Shown here piece by piece: positions 4,983 through 6,946 of a stretch of 6,946 nt of DNA. Source of the stretch: Gemmatimonadota bacterium. Lineage in GTDB: Bacteria > Gemmatimonadota > Gemmatimonadetes > Gemmatimonadales > Gemmatimonadaceae. The stretch lies in the NCBI GenBank assembly GCA_947457715.1, contig CANGXK010000143.1, positions 1-6,946 on the forward strand. The letters run 5' to 3'. The position numbers were made by a program, and so were the translations under genes. The notes beneath the pieces are model-generated. The model was not told the origin of the DNA. It saw only the letters and a list, made by a program, of their open reading frames with translations, and did not search any database. Each line of letters starts with the position of its first letter. The first letter of the stretch is position 1.

Positions 4983-6946
4983 GTTTCACCACGACCGCCA
5001 CCCCGACGGCCGACCGCGCGGATGCCACGACGCTCTGCGCGCACTGTGGACTGCCGGTACCCGACGGACTGCTGGAGGAGCACGCCGAGCGGCAGTTCTG
5101 CTGCAGCGGCTGCCATACGGCGTATGGGATCTTGCACGCGCATGGCCTTGATTCGTATTACGGATTCGCTGAGCGCCGTGAGGCGCCGGTGCGCGCGTCG
5201 GGACGGAGTTATGCTGAGTTCGACCATCCGGCGTTTGCGAGCCTGTACGTGACGGCGCTGCCCAACGGCCTCTCGCGTACGGAGTTGTACCTCGAAGGCG
5301 TGCACTGCGCCTCGTGTGTCTGGCTGGTGGAGCGGGTACCGTTGCTGGTGCCCGGGGTGTTGCGCGCCGAACTCGACGTGCGACGGTCGCTGGCGGTGAT
5401 CGAATGGGATATCGCCACCGTGCCGCTCTCGCGCATTGCGCAGTCGCTCGACGCGCTGGGCTACCCACCGCACCCGTTCCGCGGCGTGGCACGCGCCGAC
5501 ATGCGGAAACGCGAAGACCGCGCCATGTTGGCGCGCATCGGCATCGCCGGCGCGATCGCGATCAATGTGATGCTGGCCGCGCTGGCACTCTACGCTGGTG
5601 AGCTCAACACGATGGATGCGAACTTCACCCGATTCTTCCGCTGGGTGAGCTTCGCGATCACGGTGCCGGCCTTCATCTGGCCGGGACGCGTGTTCTTTAC
5701 CGGTGCCTGGGCGTCGCTGCGCACGCGGTCGCTGCACATGGATCTCCCGATTGCCATCGCGCTCGCGGCAGGATTGGTCCGCGGCGCGATCAACACGATC
5801 ACGGAGTCGGGACCGATCTATTTTGACGGACTCGCGCTGCTGATCTTCGCGCTGCTGGTGGGACGGTTCCTGCAGCAGCGCGGCCAGCGCATGGCGGTGG
5901 ATGCCGCCGAGGAATTGCACGCGATCGCGCCCAGCATGGCGCGAATCGTGGAGAACGAAATCGTGCGCGATGTCCCGAGCGAGGCGCTGCTCCCGGGTAT
6001 GCTACTCGATGTTCGCGCGGGCGAGTCGTTCCCCGCCGACGGCATCGTCATGCTCGGCCGCTCAAGCGTCAACGCCGCACTGCTGACCGGTGAATCTCGC
6101 CCGGCATCGGTCGGTATCGGGGAAGCAGTCTTCGCGGGCACGTTGAACGTGGAAGCGCCGCTGCGCGTTTTGGTGCAACAGGCGGGCGAGACCAGTCGCA
6201 TTGCCAAGCTGATGCGGCAGGTCGAGGAGAGCGCCAAGCGACGCGCACCGATCGTACAGATGGCCAATCGCATGGCTGGCGTGTTCACGGCCATCGTGTT
6301 GGCGACGGCCGCAGCCACGTTTGTGATCAAGACACAGCTCTCACCGGCCCATGCCCTCGACGATGCGATCGCACTGCTGATCGTCACCTGCCCCTGCGCG
6401 CTCGCCCTCGCGACACCGCTGGCAATCACGGTGGCGGTCGGGCGCGCCGCACGACGCGGAATGCTGATCAAGGGCGGCGACGCCCTCGAACTGTTGGCCT
6501 CCCCCGGCATCATCGTGCTCGATAAGACCGGCACGATCACCGAGGGACGCACGGCGCTCACGGCGTGGCACGGGCCCGATTGGGTGAAGCCGCTGGTGCT
6601 TGCGCTGGAAGAAGGCTCGTCGCATCCGCTGGCCGACGGCTTCCGTCGCGCCTGGACGGGACAGCCGACGGGTACGGTCACGGCGTCGCGCCATGTGGCC
6701 GGTGCTGGTCTCGAGGGCGTCGTCGACGGATATGCCGTGCGAATCGGCTCGCCGCGCTTCCTGCGGGAGGCAACCACCGCCATCGATGAATCGCTGCGGA
6801 GTGTGATGAATGACCTCGACCGCACACTGACACCCATACACATCGCCGTCGATGGCGTAGTCGTTGCCATCGCAGGCCTCGGCGACCGGGTCCGGGACGA
6901 CGCACTCGACTCGCGTCGGCAGTTACGTCGACGTGGATGGCGGACC
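4979..6946 (+). CDS. ccoI: Copper-transporting P1B-type ATPase CcoI (FixI), 3' end outside window
   Basis: Membrane ATPase that exports Cu(I) from the cytoplasm for insertion into the CuB site of cbb3 oxidase. The frame has 656 codons from GTG 4979 and is open to the right edge. An N-terminal FixI-type cysteine domain has CAHCG (20-24) and QFCCSGCH (39-46); an HMA-like domain follows with HCASC (109-113) in a beta-alpha-beta context. Helices lie near 186-205, 221-240, 254-270 and 279-297. The actuator loop has LLTGES (368-373). The transport helix has CPCALALATP (471-480). The P domain has DKTGT (515-519, phosphorylated Asp515), and the nucleotide-binding domain has SSHPLA (547-552) and GAGLEG (575-580). 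GDRVRD (635-640) is the return to the P domain. The GDGxND hinge and last two helices are missing, roughly 120-150 residues by family length. The GTG start forms a GTGA overlap with the upstream stop and has no clear Shine-Dalgarno; no ATG lies near the expected N-terminus. The double N-terminal metal motif and the cluster separate it from CopA. Confidence 0.95.
   Translation, partial: MSFTTTATPTADRADATTLCAHCGLPVPDGLLEEHAERQFCCSGCHTAYGILHAHGLDSYYGFAERREAPVRASGRSYAEFDHPAFASLYVTALPNGLSRTELYLEGVHCASCVWLVERVPLLVPGVLRAELDVRRSLAVIEWDIATVPLSRIAQSLDALGYPPHPFRGVARADMRKREDRAMLARIGIAGAIAINVMLAALALYAGELNTMDANFTRFFRWVSFAITVPAFIWPGRVFFTGAWASLRTRSLHMDLPIAIALAAGLVRGAINTITESGPIYFDGLALLIFALLVGRFLQQRGQRMAVDAAEELHAIAPSMARIVENEIVRDVPSEALLPGMLLDVRAGESFPADGIVMLGRSSVNAALLTGESRPASVGIGEAVFAGTLNVEAPLRVLVQQAGETSRIAKLMRQVEESAKRRAPIVQMANRMAGVFTAIVLATAAATFVIKTQLSPAHALDDAIALLIVTCPCALALATPLAITVAVGRAARRGMLIKGGDALELLASPGIIVLDKTGTITEGRTALTAWHGPDWVKPLVLALEEGSSHPLADGFRRAWTGQPTGTVTASRHVAGAGLEGVVDGYAVRIGSPRFLREATTAIDESLRSVMNDLDRTLTPIHIAVDGVVVAIAGLGDRVRDDALDSRRQLRRRGWRT

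Noticed and set aside
4340..5920. Antisense open frame of 526 codons
   Set aside because: It lies opposite the SafE-like gene and ccoI, has Arg/His/Ala-rich sequence without recognisable domains, and is explained by the scarcity of stops in GC-rich DNA.
5818..6870. Antisense open frame of 350 codons
   Set aside because: It covers the catalytic part of ccoI on the opposite strand. Its Ser/Ala/Thr/Arg-rich composition without motifs marks it as a shadow frame.
1..6946. Mobile elements, CRISPR arrays, tRNA genes or toxin-antitoxin pairs
   Set aside because: The DNA is occupied almost end to end by recognisable respiratory genes. No direct or inverted repeats of note, integrase or transposase motifs, or RNA gene signatures were found by reading.

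Overview
The window is one stretch of a GC-rich bacterial chromosome (C/G favoured at third codon positions) that holds a single plus-strand gene cluster for a cbb3-type (C-family haem-copper) cytochrome c oxidase and its assembly factors. Every gene is on the + strand and neighbours overlap by 1-4 bases or are separated by 1-2 bases. I see no internal promoter, terminator, RNA gene, repeat array or mobile element. Both ends cut through a gene: the oxidase catalytic subunit at the left edge and the copper ATPase at the right edge.

Layout: (1) 1-1523, a CcoN-CcoO fusion missing its N-terminal part: the second half of the catalytic subunit (CuB and haem ligands) continues without a stop into a membrane-anchored monohaem cytochrome c (CcoO). 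(2) 1523-1717, small single-helix CcoQ. (3) 1720-2313, CcoP in a short form with one haem-binding motif instead of the usual two. (4) 2310-3761, CcoG/FixG/RdxA, a membrane polyferredoxin with two 4Fe-4S motifs. (5) 3758-4252, CcoH/FixH. (6) 4254-4982, a TauE/SafE (DsbD_2-like) membrane protein. (7) 4979-6946, CcoI/FixI copper-transporting P1B ATPase, open at the right edge; ccoS would be a natural next gene but is outside the window.

Together these genes would build a high-affinity terminal oxidase for microaerobic respiration. Electrons pass from soluble or membrane cytochrome c or a quinol-cytochrome c reductase through the CcoP and CcoO haems to the b/b3-CuB centre in CcoN. CcoI, CcoG and probably the SafE-like protein handle copper for the CuB site, and CcoH and CcoQ help assembly or stability.

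The fused CcoNO, the monohaem CcoP ending in a KAPQG-type tail, and a SafE-like gene beside ccoH match the form of this cluster that I recall from the Bacteroidota/Gemmatimonadota side of the tree. With the high GC content, Gemmatimonadota is my best guess; this is inference from memory, not proof. The window is a fairly ordinary, well-ordered respiratory operon. I do not see a new system in it; the points worth a second look are the architecture variants of the oxidase itself and the SafE-like protein.
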